IMG/VR virus record: IMGVR_UViG_3300015371_000048
Location: 1-54,154 of that record
Reading direction: 5' to 3' (one strand)
DNA length: 54,154 nucleotides
From: a virus
The notes below the pieces were generated by a model. That model had not been told where the DNA came from and did no database searches. It saw only the letters and a program-made list of their open reading frames with translations. Each line of letters starts with the position of its first letter. Within the stretch, counting starts at the first letter, position 1. This document shows positions 15,769 to 24,769 of this stretch, piece after piece. The translations under genes and the position numbers were made by a program.

Positions 15769-17772
15769 TCACAGTGGAATGAGCTGGACTTCCATCCAAC
15801 CCTTTAATTTGCCCTGGGTGCCCTCTGGCGCAATGTTGCCCTGGTCAGTAATAAAGGAATGAGTGCGAATCTTCCGTACTGTATACAACCCAGTCAGTTT
15901 CGGGCTGAGTGGGTGTACTTCATTCTCCTGACCGTGGTAACCCTCAGGGAAGGTGAAGACGGCAGGTACTAATCGTTCAGAGTAGGAAGCGGCGTAAATA
16001 TCCGAACCGCTCTTGCGCAGCATGTCCACCACAGCAAGGTTGGCATCTGAACCCACCTCTGAAGCTTGGTGCATGAGCTCTTCACGCCGATCCCAGAAGG
16101 AGCCAGTGATATTAAGGTCATCAGCCACCTTCTCGACATTGGCATCAGAAAGATCCTCCAGCGCCCTTCGGGGGTTAAGCGCGACTTCTTCCTGAAGTCC
16201 GTACTCGAACTCGTCAGCTTCTTTATCGTCATCGTCATAGGGGGTCTCATCTTGATAACGAGACTCCAGCGCCCCACCGATATGGCTACCTAGCCCCATA
16301 TCCGGATCAACCACCGAACCAATGAGCGGGTGTCGGTTTTGGATATCTAAGCTAATGACCTGACCAACGTGGAACTCATGCCATTGCGAATCGGTAGGAC
16401 CGAGATCGCCCCTAGAAGTAGTCCAGACGCTGCCATAACCACGAAGTTCGTTGTAGTCGTCAACCGGCACATAGGCCAGTGCCCTGCTGGAACCTTCCTC
16501 CGGAGGCTTAGGAGGCTTACCGCCCTTTAAGCCAAGAATGAACTGCTGAATCAATAGAGGATTGGACTGCGTTAATGGATTATGTGCAGTAAGAGGATTG
16601 ACCTCAGTTAATAAATTGTGCTGGGTCTGCGCTAACGGATTCACCAACGGGTTGGCACCCTGCTTCAACGGGTTGGTGTCAATAAGCGGATTGATCTCAG
16701 GAGCAGTAATTTCTGTTTCCTGAGTGCGCTCCTCTACCCGGGAGAACCGGCCATGCCGATCCCGGTCATACATGTCCGTTCCGACCGCTTTGATAAGGGG
16801 TTGCGGAGCAGCAACATAATTAGTGTTATAGATCTGCTTCAGCTTCTTGCGGGGTTTCTTTGAAGCAACCACCACCTGCTGTTGCTGCGGCGGAGCCATC
16901 ACCCTGTCAAGGAAGATATTTTTCTCCAGCATCCCTTCGGTCTTGGGCAAAGCTAGTTCGAGTTGACATCTGCAGTTCGGATGCACGCCAGGGGCAAAAA
17001 CTTTTCCTGAAAATGTCTCGTACCACTCATTGAGCGGAATCTCTTCGTTGTCCAGTGGACCGCAGGTGGGACAGACCTTCTCATCCTCAGCAGTGCGCCA
17101 ACGCTTCTGCGTGCCCTGTGGAAGTTGACCAGTCTTCTCTAAGTGATCCCATAAGGCGACTTGGCCGATCTGACGCATCTGCCAGGCCTCGGTGTGACCA
17201 ATGATGTCAGCCCGTTGTAATAACTTCTTGTCCAGTTCCTTGATAGCCATTGGAGAGACTGCAGTCTGATACGGCCCCTCCTTGCCTCGTTGCGACAGGA
17301 TCCAGGAACGCATCTGATTTGGGTCTAATCCAAAGCCAGCGGCAGCCCTCTCCAACGCAATAGGCTCGGCCACCCCGTGGGCAAGCTCAGCCTCATAGGC
17401 CCCCTGGAAAGCCTCCATTGAGGTGTCGGTGAGATACCCGCCGAGAGTTAAAGCGGCAGACTCGGTGTAGTCATAGACCTCAGGCGCTAACAGACCCGCA
17501 GGCCCAAAAGCCCTTCGGATGTTCATCCGTAAGAGATGATGAAAGAGCCCAGTAGCTACTTCCCGCTGTACGGGCTCTCGGTTGCGCATCTTGGCTGACA
17601 TCAGCTTCCGCCATACCAAGAAAGCAGCTGCCAGAGCGATCACCAGATTACGAGTGTGGTGATTCCCTGACTCTGGGAGATTTGACTCCAAGAGATGGTT
17701 GTCGATGCCCAGCGGAGATTGACCGGCAGCAAGGAAATCTGCTCCCGGGTCAGTGAACAGCGGCTGGGTCAA
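15769..17772 (-). CDS. MuF-like minor head protein with NPL repeats
   Basis: A 667-residue protein. Residues about 100-275 are the phage Mu F/SPP1 gp7-like domain, ending with the diagnostic WRTAEDEKVCPTCGPLDNEE and PGVHPNCRCQLEL. A short hydrophobic helix (LVIALAAAFLVWRKLM) lies near residue 45. Residues about 360-406 are a run of NPL tripeptides (seven NPL and one NLL). The C-terminal 250 residues form a further domain of unknown type (ALAYVPVDDYNELRGYGSVW onward, with an acidic DDDDKEADEFEYG stretch). MuF proteins sit at the portal and are involved in head assembly or are ejected with DNA. The start codon is TTG, spaced after AAAGG; the gene abuts the one upstream. Confidence 0.86.
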   Translation of the reverse strand: MTQPLFTDPGADFLAAGQSPLGIDNHLLESNLPESGNHHTRNLVIALAAAFLVWRKLMSAKMRNREPVQREVATGLFHHLLRMNIRRAFGPAGLLAPEVYDYTESAALTLGGYLTDTSMEAFQGAYEAELAHGVAEPIALERAAAGFGLDPNQMRSWILSQRGKEGPYQTAVSPMAIKELDKKLLQRADIIGHTEAWQMRQIGQVALWDHLEKTGQLPQGTQKRWRTAEDEKVCPTCGPLDNEEIPLNEWYETFSGKVFAPGVHPNCRCQLELALPKTEGMLEKNIFLDRVMAPPQQQQVVVASKKPRKKLKQIYNTNYVAAPQPLIKAVGTDMYDRDRHGRFSRVEERTQETEITAPEINPLIDTNPLKQGANPLVNPLAQTQHNLLTEVNPLTAHNPLTQSNPLLIQQFILGLKGGKPPKPPEEGSSRALAYVPVDDYNELRGYGSVWTTSRGDLGPTDSQWHEFHVGQVISLDIQNRHPLIGSVVDPDMGLGSHIGGALESRYQDETPYDDDDKEADEFEYGLQEEVALNPRRALEDLSDANVEKVADDLNITGSFWDRREELMHQASEVGSDANLAVVDMLRKSGSDIYAASYSERLVPAVFTFPEGYHGQENEVHPLSPKLTGLYTVRKIRTHSFITDQGNIAPEGTQGKLKGWMEVQLIPL
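16555..16692 (-). repeat. NPL tripeptide repeat array inside the MuF-like gene
   Basis: Eight tripeptides, seven NPL and one NLL, are separated by one to five residues. Codons differ between copies (AATCCG, AACCCG, AATCCT, AATCCA; CTT, TTG, TTA, CTA), so the repeat is kept at protein level rather than by recent DNA duplication. It links the MuF domain to the C-terminal domain. Confidence 0.85.
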
Positions 17773-20700
17773 CTAAGACCTTTGCTGCGGGAATCCAGGC
17801 GGAGGCCAACCAGGCATCCCAGGAATTTGCTGGTGCAGTTCTTGCGGAGAAGGCATCCGGTGCTGTGCACGAGCCTGCGGAGTATTAATCCCGCCCTGCG
17901 GCTGATTCACCTGCATGATCATCGGACTCCCGAAGCCAAAGGCAGCCCGTTGCTCGTCTAGCCGAATACGCTCTTCCTCGGCCTTCTCGGCTTCCCGCCA
18001 CCTTCTAGCCGCCTGGCGAGCCTTGATGTTGTTCTTGATCCGCTGCTTCAGCTCATCAGTGAAGGCAGGGTCAACACCAATACCCTGGCTGCGCTTTAAG
18101 GTCTCGACATCCTTCTTGTAAGTCTCGTCCAGCGCTTCCTTCAGATCCTGACTGTCCGGGTTGCCAATATCAGCATTAATACCCAGGTGGCCCATCTGAC
18201 GACGGTAGGTGTCTAAGTACTCTTCAGGCTGCCTGCCAATGGCGTACTCACTACCGAAGTCGTACGTCTTCTCCGGGTTGGACAGCCCAGCAAAGTCGGA
18301 GTACTTGCCACCGATGTCAGCGGCATTCGGGTTGCGCAGGTTATTACGAACCTCGGTCGGAATCGTGAGGCCCTGCATGACCGGGTTGCTGGCCAGTCGG
18401 TCAACCTCTTGCAACAGGCGCTCTCGCGTCTTAGCCGGGTTGTCCTGGTAGGCAGCCAGCAGTTCATCCTTCGATCCGCCAAGTAAGGGGAAGCCAGCAC
18501 CCCGAACGTGATCGGTAGTAACCCCGGCAGGCAAGTTATTACGCACATAGTCATGCGCAGCCTCAACGGCGTTCTGACCCTTAATCTGCTGATCCAGATC
18601 AGAAGGAGTACCACCAGGCACGATGGGCTGAGTCCGACCCGAGTCCTCATACGGCTTCTTCGGGCCACCACGCTGCTGGAACTTGCCGCCCTGCGGACCA
18701 CCATTCTGCCAGCGAATCTGGTCAGCGGTGATCTTGCCAGTCTGCTTACCTTCGCGGGTGAGCTGAGCACCCACCCCGCCGATGGTGGTGTCGTAGTACC
18801 CGGCAAGGGCTCGTTCCGGACGGTTGAAGCGAGGCTTGACATAACCGATGTCGGAGCGGTTGGGCTGGAATGGCTGATAAGAGACATTGGCAATGTAATA
18901 CGGGAACTGCTCTCGCAGTGCCTTTAATGCCTTGTCGTAACCAGGACCATTGAGTTCAAGCGGCTTCTGCTCAGCCACGTACTCGACCTGCTTTTGCTCT
19001 GCGTACTTCTCCCACTGCGGCTGTAAGCCAGCCACCTGAATAACTTGCATGGGCGTAGCCACCGCAGCAGAGGCTTGTAAGCGAGCAGCCTCCTCATCCC
19101 ACTCCGGAGCACCTGGATAGGTTGGGTGGTGAATTTGACTCGATGCCACCTGGCGGTCCACATAGGACTGGGCAAAGTCAGTCCACGATGGGACGTGATC
19201 AGAGCCGTGCTTGCCCGGTAAAGCCTGGGCTCGGTCGTCTAAGAACTCAATGGCAAACTGCTGCTTGCGCGCCTGCGACATCTGTGGGTCGATGCGCTCT
19301 TCAGTCTTGAGCTCCTCAAGACGGTCCTCGAACTTCTTACGGTCTAATTTCGGGTTGTAGCGCTTCGCAGCCTCAGCCTTAAGCTCCACTAACCGGTCCT
19401 CAGGGATACCCGCCAGGGTGACCTCCTGGGACTTCACAGCGTCTAACAGGTGTCCGTAACGACCGACCATCCGAGCAGCTTTGTCGTTGTACCTTCTTGA
19501 CCCTCGGAAGGACTCATCGAAGTCAACGGTGTAGACGCCGTTGTGCGAGACGACTGTGACGCTCTTTGCTCCGGTGATGAGCCCTGCATAGATGTCTTCG
19601 GTAGTGGGCCCACCCCAGGCTCGGGTGCGGATGTACTCGCCACCTTTAACCCGAGAAAGTGTCTTGAGGTTGAATGGGAGGTACCAGTCTTCGCCGTACC
19701 CAACAGCCTGCGAGACGACTTTGCCATTTCGATCAATGATCATACCCTCGGATGGCGGAATGACCCCAGACTGGGCCTGCAGTCGAACCAGGTCTTTATC
19801 AGCTAACCGACCACGGAAATACTCGATAACAGGGGAAGCCTGGTGCTCCACCTGGATCCCATTACGGGAGACGTACTCCTTGTTGTACCCGTAGATGAGT
19901 GCATTACGAGCGCTCTCCGGGTTATCAAAGGCGCGACTGTAACCACTGACGGTGGCCTGTAAGACAGGATCCGGCTTGCGCTCCACACCTCGGTATCGGT
20001 AGGCAGCTCGGTCAGCGTGCGGGCCAATGACTTTATCTGCCTCAGAACCGTACTGGCCCACAAAGTCAGCAGACTGAATCGCCAGCCGCATTCGATTAGG
20101 AACAAGCGGCCCGATAGCAGAATCCAGCAAGCGTGAGCCTAAGTGCAGGCGTCGGTAGACCTTGGCCCGAGGATTACCAATCTCCTCGGGCTTTTGCGCG
20201 TTCCAGTCCCCTGCGAAAGAACCTAACCGGTCAGCACCCTTGAAACGACCAGCGTCATTACGCTCGAAAGCATTCGAGGCCAGTGTCCCGGCATTGTCAC
20301 CCAATGCCCCTGCCAGGTCGAAAGCTGCACCCTGTACATTGATATCGCCCATTTGCTGTTCGGCTCTTGGGTTAACCGCAACCGAGGCTCCAATGAGCCG
20401 ACCACCTTGAGCAAAGTGCCTAGCATCGATAGCTGGTTGCGGGTTGCCTGCTTCAACAACTGGCAGATCACTAACTGAGGTGTGCTGCACACCATGCTTT
20501 GTTTGATAGGTCAGTAATAACTTGCCCTCGTTGGCAGGCAGTGAAATAAAAGGCCGCAGTGCATTCTGCACCTGCATGTAGGCCTCTTGGTAGGCCAGCC
20601 GGTCCTGTTGCGACATCCGCTCAGGAGTGGGCGCAATACCTAACCTGTTGCCCTGCGCAGCGCTAACTGGCTTGGTCTTGCCGGAATAAGAAATACGGTG

Positions 20701-21066
20701 GTGCATGGTCCGGAACTGGCCACGGAAGTCACGGTCCTGCTGCGAGGCGTAGGCACGCCGCTGCGAAGGGGTGAAGTCAAAGTCCTTGGAGATATCCACC
20801 GACTTCTGGATCAGCTCAGAGACGTCCTCGCCGTTCTTAGCCCGTAAGACAGTTTCTCGGGCGAGGTTCTTCTTCAGCCGCTCAGCACGCTTCTGGACGA
20901 CCTCATCCACTCGATCTTGGATAATGTCGTGATGGGTGATCATGTCATACTGCAGCCCAGCGCCAGCGATGATGGCGGCATACAGCTTGGCCTCATCATC
21001 CGTCTCGCACTTCATGATCCGGTCATAGACACGCTTAGCAACCGGATCAATGGGGGTTAACTTCAC
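17773..21066 (-). CDS. Large head-module protein of unknown function, 1097 aa
   Basis: A 1097-residue soluble-looking protein between the small SAFGVDH gene and the MuF-like gene. The GTG start overlaps the upstream TGA and follows GGGGAAGCA. The N-terminal 150 residues are charged and helical (KRAERLKKNLARETVLRAKN). A mixed alpha/beta central part includes YGEDWYLPFNLKTLSRVKGG, RTRAWGGPTTEDIYAGLI and SVTVVSHNGVYTVDFDE, which suggest a folded, perhaps enzymatic or binding domain. The C-terminal 300 residues are helical and end in a Pro/Gln/Gly-rich tail (GMPGWPPPGFPQQRS). No catalytic signature is recognised. Its place suggests a virion internal or portal-associated protein. Confidence 0.85.
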   Translation of the reverse strand: MKLTPIDPVAKRVYDRIMKCETDDEAKLYAAIIAGAGLQYDMITHHDIIQDRVDEVVQKRAERLKKNLARETVLRAKNGEDVSELIQKSVDISKDFDFTPSQRRAYASQQDRDFRGQFRTMHHRISYSGKTKPVSAAQGNRLGIAPTPERMSQQDRLAYQEAYMQVQNALRPFISLPANEGKLLLTYQTKHGVQHTSVSDLPVVEAGNPQPAIDARHFAQGGRLIGASVAVNPRAEQQMGDINVQGAAFDLAGALGDNAGTLASNAFERNDAGRFKGADRLGSFAGDWNAQKPEEIGNPRAKVYRRLHLGSRLLDSAIGPLVPNRMRLAIQSADFVGQYGSEADKVIGPHADRAAYRYRGVERKPDPVLQATVSGYSRAFDNPESARNALIYGYNKEYVSRNGIQVEHQASPVIEYFRGRLADKDLVRLQAQSGVIPPSEGMIIDRNGKVVSQAVGYGEDWYLPFNLKTLSRVKGGEYIRTRAWGGPTTEDIYAGLITGAKSVTVVSHNGVYTVDFDESFRGSRRYNDKAARMVGRYGHLLDAVKSQEVTLAGIPEDRLVELKAEAAKRYNPKLDRKKFEDRLEELKTEERIDPQMSQARKQQFAIEFLDDRAQALPGKHGSDHVPSWTDFAQSYVDRQVASSQIHHPTYPGAPEWDEEAARLQASAAVATPMQVIQVAGLQPQWEKYAEQKQVEYVAEQKPLELNGPGYDKALKALREQFPYYIANVSYQPFQPNRSDIGYVKPRFNRPERALAGYYDTTIGGVGAQLTREGKQTGKITADQIRWQNGGPQGGKFQQRGGPKKPYEDSGRTQPIVPGGTPSDLDQQIKGQNAVEAAHDYVRNNLPAGVTTDHVRGAGFPLLGGSKDELLAAYQDNPAKTRERLLQEVDRLASNPVMQGLTIPTEVRNNLRNPNAADIGGKYSDFAGLSNPEKTYDFGSEYAIGRQPEEYLDTYRRQMGHLGINADIGNPDSQDLKEALDETYKKDVETLKRSQGIGVDPAFTDELKQRIKNNIKARQAARRWREAEKAEEERIRLDEQRAAFGFGSPMIMQVNQPQGGINTPQARAQHRMPSPQELHQQIPGMPGWPPPGFPQQRS

Positions 21067-21497
21067 TGCTTCCCCTTTTTGTGCGTCAACGAATAACCGG
21101 TAGCTGCTCCCCCTACTGTAGCTGCGGTGCCAAGAGCGACACCTGTCTTACCACGGTGGGTGTAGCCAAGGATGTGGAAAATATTAGAACCTGGCACTTC
21201 TTTAGGCATCTTGCGCATGTATTTCGCAGTGCGATTGCCGTATTTAGCAGTATGCACTGAATTGAAGCGGTCGTACTTACTACGCGACCAGCCTTTAGGC
21301 ACTAAGTACTCTTTGCCTTTGGAATTCTTAAAACGATTGAAATTGGTCTTCTGGTTGTAGTGCTTTAAGCCATAACCAGCGCCTTGGTAGACACCCTGAC
21401 CAGCAACAGCGCCACCAGCAATGGCGGCTACATCTTTTTCCTTCTGTCGGTCGGCCTTGGAGATAAAGCCGTGATCGACCCCGAATGCCGAGATCAT
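21063..21497 (-). CDS. Glycine-zipper head protein with SAFGVDH N-terminus (portal side)
   Basis: A basic 144-residue protein opening MISAFGVDHGFISKA, closely related in its start to the protein at 10345-10803. Glycine-zipper segments lie near residues 25-45 (AAIAGGAVAGQGVYQGAGYG) and 119-138 (TGVALGTAATVGGAATGYSL), the second ending in HKKGKQ. The middle is Tyr/Lys/Arg-rich (GWSRSKYDRFNSVHTAKYG). It overlaps the portal stop by 4 nt and the next start by 4 nt. No characterised family is recognised. It appears to be one of five related head-module proteins. Confidence 0.82.
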   Translation of the reverse strand: MISAFGVDHGFISKADRQKEKDVAAIAGGAVAGQGVYQGAGYGLKHYNQKTNFNRFKNSKGKEYLVPKGWSRSKYDRFNSVHTAKYGNRTAKYMRKMPKEVPGSNIFHILGYTHRGKTGVALGTAATVGGAATGYSLTHKKGKQ

Positions 21498-23206
21498 TTC
21501 TTCTTCTTAGCGGCCTTCAGCGCAGCCAGCTTCTGAGCGTGGGTCTGCTTTGCCTGGGACATGTTCTGCCGAGTCTGCATTCTTTGCGCAGTCTGGTTTT
21601 GGTTAAATTGGTCACGGCTCTGCCGCAGACCCATCTTGTGCTTGTCTTCAGCAAACTTCTGCTGTTGCTGCATGGCCTGCAGTTTGGTCTGATGCTGCTC
21701 ATCCTTTTGCTGCATCTGCTGTTGCTGCTGCATCATCTCCGGGTTAATGCCCTGATCCATCATCTGCATGGACATCACGCCCTGCTGAGCCTGCTGCTGC
21801 AGAGCCAGTAACTCCATCTGCTGCTGCGCCACTCTAAGAATGTCAGCCTGCTGCGACTCCAGCTCTAACTGCTTCTCAGCATCCTCATCTAGCTCAGGCA
21901 CCCGTGCAGCCTTGCGGATGAACTTCTCCATCTCAGCATCCGGGAACCAGTTCATCCCGGCAGAGGTGGTCTGCTGCAGGAAGGCCCCAAGCTGCGTTAA
22001 GTCCGGGGGATCGATGTCAGACGGTACGAGAGTGGGAAGCTCATCTGGCTTCCATCCGTTCGCCAGGAAGAGCCTCGGAATGGCGTGCCGATTGAAGACA
22101 TCGGCAATGCTTTGAGCGAATGAGTTAATTGCGGTACGGAACAGGCCGCTCTTGTCCGTGTGAAGAGCATACGAACCTTCGCCTTCATGACCAACGAGAA
22201 TAAAGTCCGCTAGCACGGTCATCAGCATTCTTTGCTCGTACCGCTGGATAATCCCAGAAGTATCGAACTGCCTGGACCCGCCAGAGGCAAGAAGCTGGAA
22301 ATCGAACAGCGGCTGCTTGGTGTCCTGATCGAATTCCGAAGGGATGAGAATACCTTCCTGCTCATCCCTACGCACTGAGCGCACCATCTTGCGGAAAGCC
22401 TCAACCATTTTAGCTTGATCGGTACCTGGCTTGGCATTGAGATAGCTAGCCGGAACCTTGCCGACCGGCATACCTGCTAGGTCACGCTCCGCACCGATGG
22501 CCTCAATTTCCTCGATGCGCTTCTTCATATACCAGGGCCGGTAGGCATTGCGTAAGACGCTTCGACCCTCGGGAGAGTTCTTCACCGAGTTAGAGCGGAA
22601 CAGCAGGCACTTCTCAATGGGCAGTACCACGGTTTTGTAATAAGGTGGCGACAGCTGAATCATCGCCTGAATACCACCCGACTCATCGAAGACCCACCTC
22701 TGTAAGGTCTCCTGGGAACGAATCGGGATCTTGCGCCAACCGATCTTTCCATCATTGAATTTAGACTTCTTGGTGGGATCTGTCTCCCACGGCCCCACTC
22801 GGCGCTTGTAGACGATCTCGTGGTAGGACCAGCCATACGGCAGCATGGTCAAGATCTCAGAAATGAGATCATCCCAAGAGTGCGACATATCTTTCATGCA
22901 CTCTTCGACAAACTCGGCAGCCTTTTTATCCTCTGCAGAGTCAGAGGCAGGCTCAACGCGCCAGTCAATCTGGCGAAGTAATCTATCTAAAGCGAACAGC
23001 AACGCCCCAATAATGGGGTCGTTGTCGGCCATCTCCCGATAGATCTGGACGGCCTTGCGACCTCGAAGTTGAGGCAGGAACTCCTCATCGAGGTAGCCAC
23101 CGGTCCTTTTAAGACCAGAAGAACCAAGCTCGATGGTAGGGCTGACCCGCTTGGGAACCTCATAGGGGACATCAAGATCGACGCCCTGATATTCCGGTCG
23201 GGTCAT
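21494..23206 (-). CDS. Portal protein (Mu gp29-like)
   Basis: A 570-residue portal, recognised from the DUF935/Mu gp29-type pattern: MADNDPIIGALLFALDRLLR, WRVEPASDSAEDKKAAEFVE, LPYGWSYHEIVYKRR, GRSVLRNAYRPWYMKKRIEE and FLANGWKPDELPTLVPSD. It forms the dodecameric ring for DNA entry and exit. The last about 130 residues are a Gln/Met-rich coiled coil (QQQADILRVAQQQMELLALQ and QMQQKDEQHQTKLQAMQQQQ) ending in a Lys-rich tail, longer than typical and perhaps reaching into the head. It directly follows the large terminase gene and has a GGGAGA ribosome site. Confidence 0.93.
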   Translation of the reverse strand: MTRPEYQGVDLDVPYEVPKRVSPTIELGSSGLKRTGGYLDEEFLPQLRGRKAVQIYREMADNDPIIGALLFALDRLLRQIDWRVEPASDSAEDKKAAEFVEECMKDMSHSWDDLISEILTMLPYGWSYHEIVYKRRVGPWETDPTKKSKFNDGKIGWRKIPIRSQETLQRWVFDESGGIQAMIQLSPPYYKTVVLPIEKCLLFRSNSVKNSPEGRSVLRNAYRPWYMKKRIEEIEAIGAERDLAGMPVGKVPASYLNAKPGTDQAKMVEAFRKMVRSVRRDEQEGILIPSEFDQDTKQPLFDFQLLASGGSRQFDTSGIIQRYEQRMLMTVLADFILVGHEGEGSYALHTDKSGLFRTAINSFAQSIADVFNRHAIPRLFLANGWKPDELPTLVPSDIDPPDLTQLGAFLQQTTSAGMNWFPDAEMEKFIRKAARVPELDEDAEKQLELESQQADILRVAQQQMELLALQQQAQQGVMSMQMMDQGINPEMMQQQQQMQQKDEQHQTKLQAMQQQQKFAEDKHKMGLRQSRDQFNQNQTAQRMQTRQNMSQAKQTHAQKLAALKAAKKKK

Positions 23207-23227
23207 AGGTTAATTCTCCCGTGTATG

Positions 23228-24769
23228 TCAGAGCACAAGGCTGAAGCGTGGATCGTCATCAATCCCGCTAATTCTTACATCACCAGTAAGGCTATTGGTG
23301 GCTTCGCCCTTCGGACGTTCGAAGACTTTCTGGTACCGGTTGGGAGAGCCATCCTTGAGCACGGTAATGGCTGCGACGTTGGGAACTGACCTCTTAGCCC
23401 GGTAATAACTTAATGCTAAAGCGCAAACAGTATCCGGCAGGTGGAAACCCTGAGCTTGGGCGTTGGAGTACAGATCTCCCACCTGGGCGTACTTCATCTC
23501 GGTATACGCCGAGGGGATCTTGGGGAACTGCATCAACCCAGGCGTCTCCACCCCAGAGACGAACTCCGAGAGCATCGAGGCACGCTTGTCACCGACCATC
23601 ATGAAACCGTGGGCACGGTAGTCAATATAATCCGTGACCACGTTACCTAACCCAGTGCGGTCATATTCACCCTGAGCGTTGTACTCAGCCATTGCCTCGT
23701 TGAACATGCCGATCATCACCGGATAGGGACGACGGTTCACTCGGGCGTAGTAGACCAGCTCCATCGGCTTGAGATCCACCCGCAGAACAGTGATAACAGT
23801 GTAGTCCTGCTCTTTAGCCCAGTCCGCGCCAATGACGTAGACGCCATCTCGTTCATAGTTCTTGAACTTATATTCCTCGAAGTCCTTCATCACTTTCTGG
23901 GCTAATGGCTCAAACGGCAGGCTCCAGACCCTTTCCACTGAGTCAGAGTCAAAGGCGCGGTTACCGATAGAAGGCTCACCGAGCTCATACTCAACCCGCC
24001 ACATCTCAGCGGGGATCATTGCCTTCTTTTCAGCGATGGCCTCTTCGGATAACCAGCCGTCTACTGGGTTGGCAGACTCTCGGTAGCACCAGGCGTATTT
24101 AGGGATGCCCTGCTCATCGGCACGTTTATAGATCTCAGTGAAGGTGCCCTGCGGGTTCTGCCAGGTGGAGCACATCACGGTATACGGCTTGACGATCTCA
24201 TTGAGATAGTTCTTCTGTGGCATCGGCTGACCAAGCGCAGCATCGAGGATGTCGAGGTCCATCTCATCGATCTCATCCAAAAGCAGCAAGGCAGGGTGCG
24301 GACCACGCACCGTCTTCTGTGAAGCAGTCAGAGGACGAATCCTGGCACCGTTGGTTAATTTAACATAAGTCGCGGTGTTGTCTGCGATCATGTATTGCGG
24401 GGCGTTGCGGTACTCCATCGCGGAGCGCATGTGCTCGTGGATGTTGATGGACTGGGCCATCGAGCCACCCAGCAGGTTGGCGTCACAACCTCGCATGTGG
24501 GTCTTTGTCAGACCCAGGATGGACAGCATGAAGCTTTTCCCGCTCAGACCTCGACTCCCATGCCATAAGGCGACGGACTGGACCGGAGAACTGGGATCCA
24601 GAGAGTTGCGCCCAAAATAGGCATCTGCGAAGGCCGTAAACGGCGGCACGTGATCGGGGCATACAGGAGTCCTCGGAATACGAGTACCCCACATCAGCTG
24701 GATTAGCCAGTACAGCTCATCGTCTGTCTGAGGGGGCCGTTCTAGAACGAACGGGTTAGTTGTTGTCAT
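23228..24769 (-). CDS. Terminase large subunit
   Basis: A 513-residue packaging motor. The ATPase domain has a Walker A-like WHGSRGLSGKS (K78) and a Walker B LLLLDEIDE (D165, E166), followed by a coupling motif near VMCSTWQNPQGT. The nuclease domain starts with VIGADWAKEQDYTVITVL (D316 is a likely metal ligand), with a further acidic site near VVTDYIDYRAHG. Length is normal. I place the start at the ATG at 24769, overlapping the previous stop by 14 nt; a GTG ten codons upstream is an alternative, and neither has a clear ribosome site. The portal gene follows. The candidate small subunit is 12.7 kb upstream at 37480-37986. Confidence 0.93.
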   Translation of the reverse strand: MTTTNPFVLERPPQTDDELYWLIQLMWGTRIPRTPVCPDHVPPFTAFADAYFGRNSLDPSSPVQSVALWHGSRGLSGKSFMLSILGLTKTHMRGCDANLLGGSMAQSINIHEHMRSAMEYRNAPQYMIADNTATYVKLTNGARIRPLTASQKTVRGPHPALLLLDEIDEMDLDILDAALGQPMPQKNYLNEIVKPYTVMCSTWQNPQGTFTEIYKRADEQGIPKYAWCYRESANPVDGWLSEEAIAEKKAMIPAEMWRVEYELGEPSIGNRAFDSDSVERVWSLPFEPLAQKVMKDFEEYKFKNYERDGVYVIGADWAKEQDYTVITVLRVDLKPMELVYYARVNRRPYPVMIGMFNEAMAEYNAQGEYDRTGLGNVVTDYIDYRAHGFMMVGDKRASMLSEFVSGVETPGLMQFPKIPSAYTEMKYAQVGDLYSNAQAQGFHLPDTVCALALSYYRAKRSVPNVAAITVLKDGSPNRYQKVFERPKGEATNSLTGDVRISGIDDDPRFSLVL

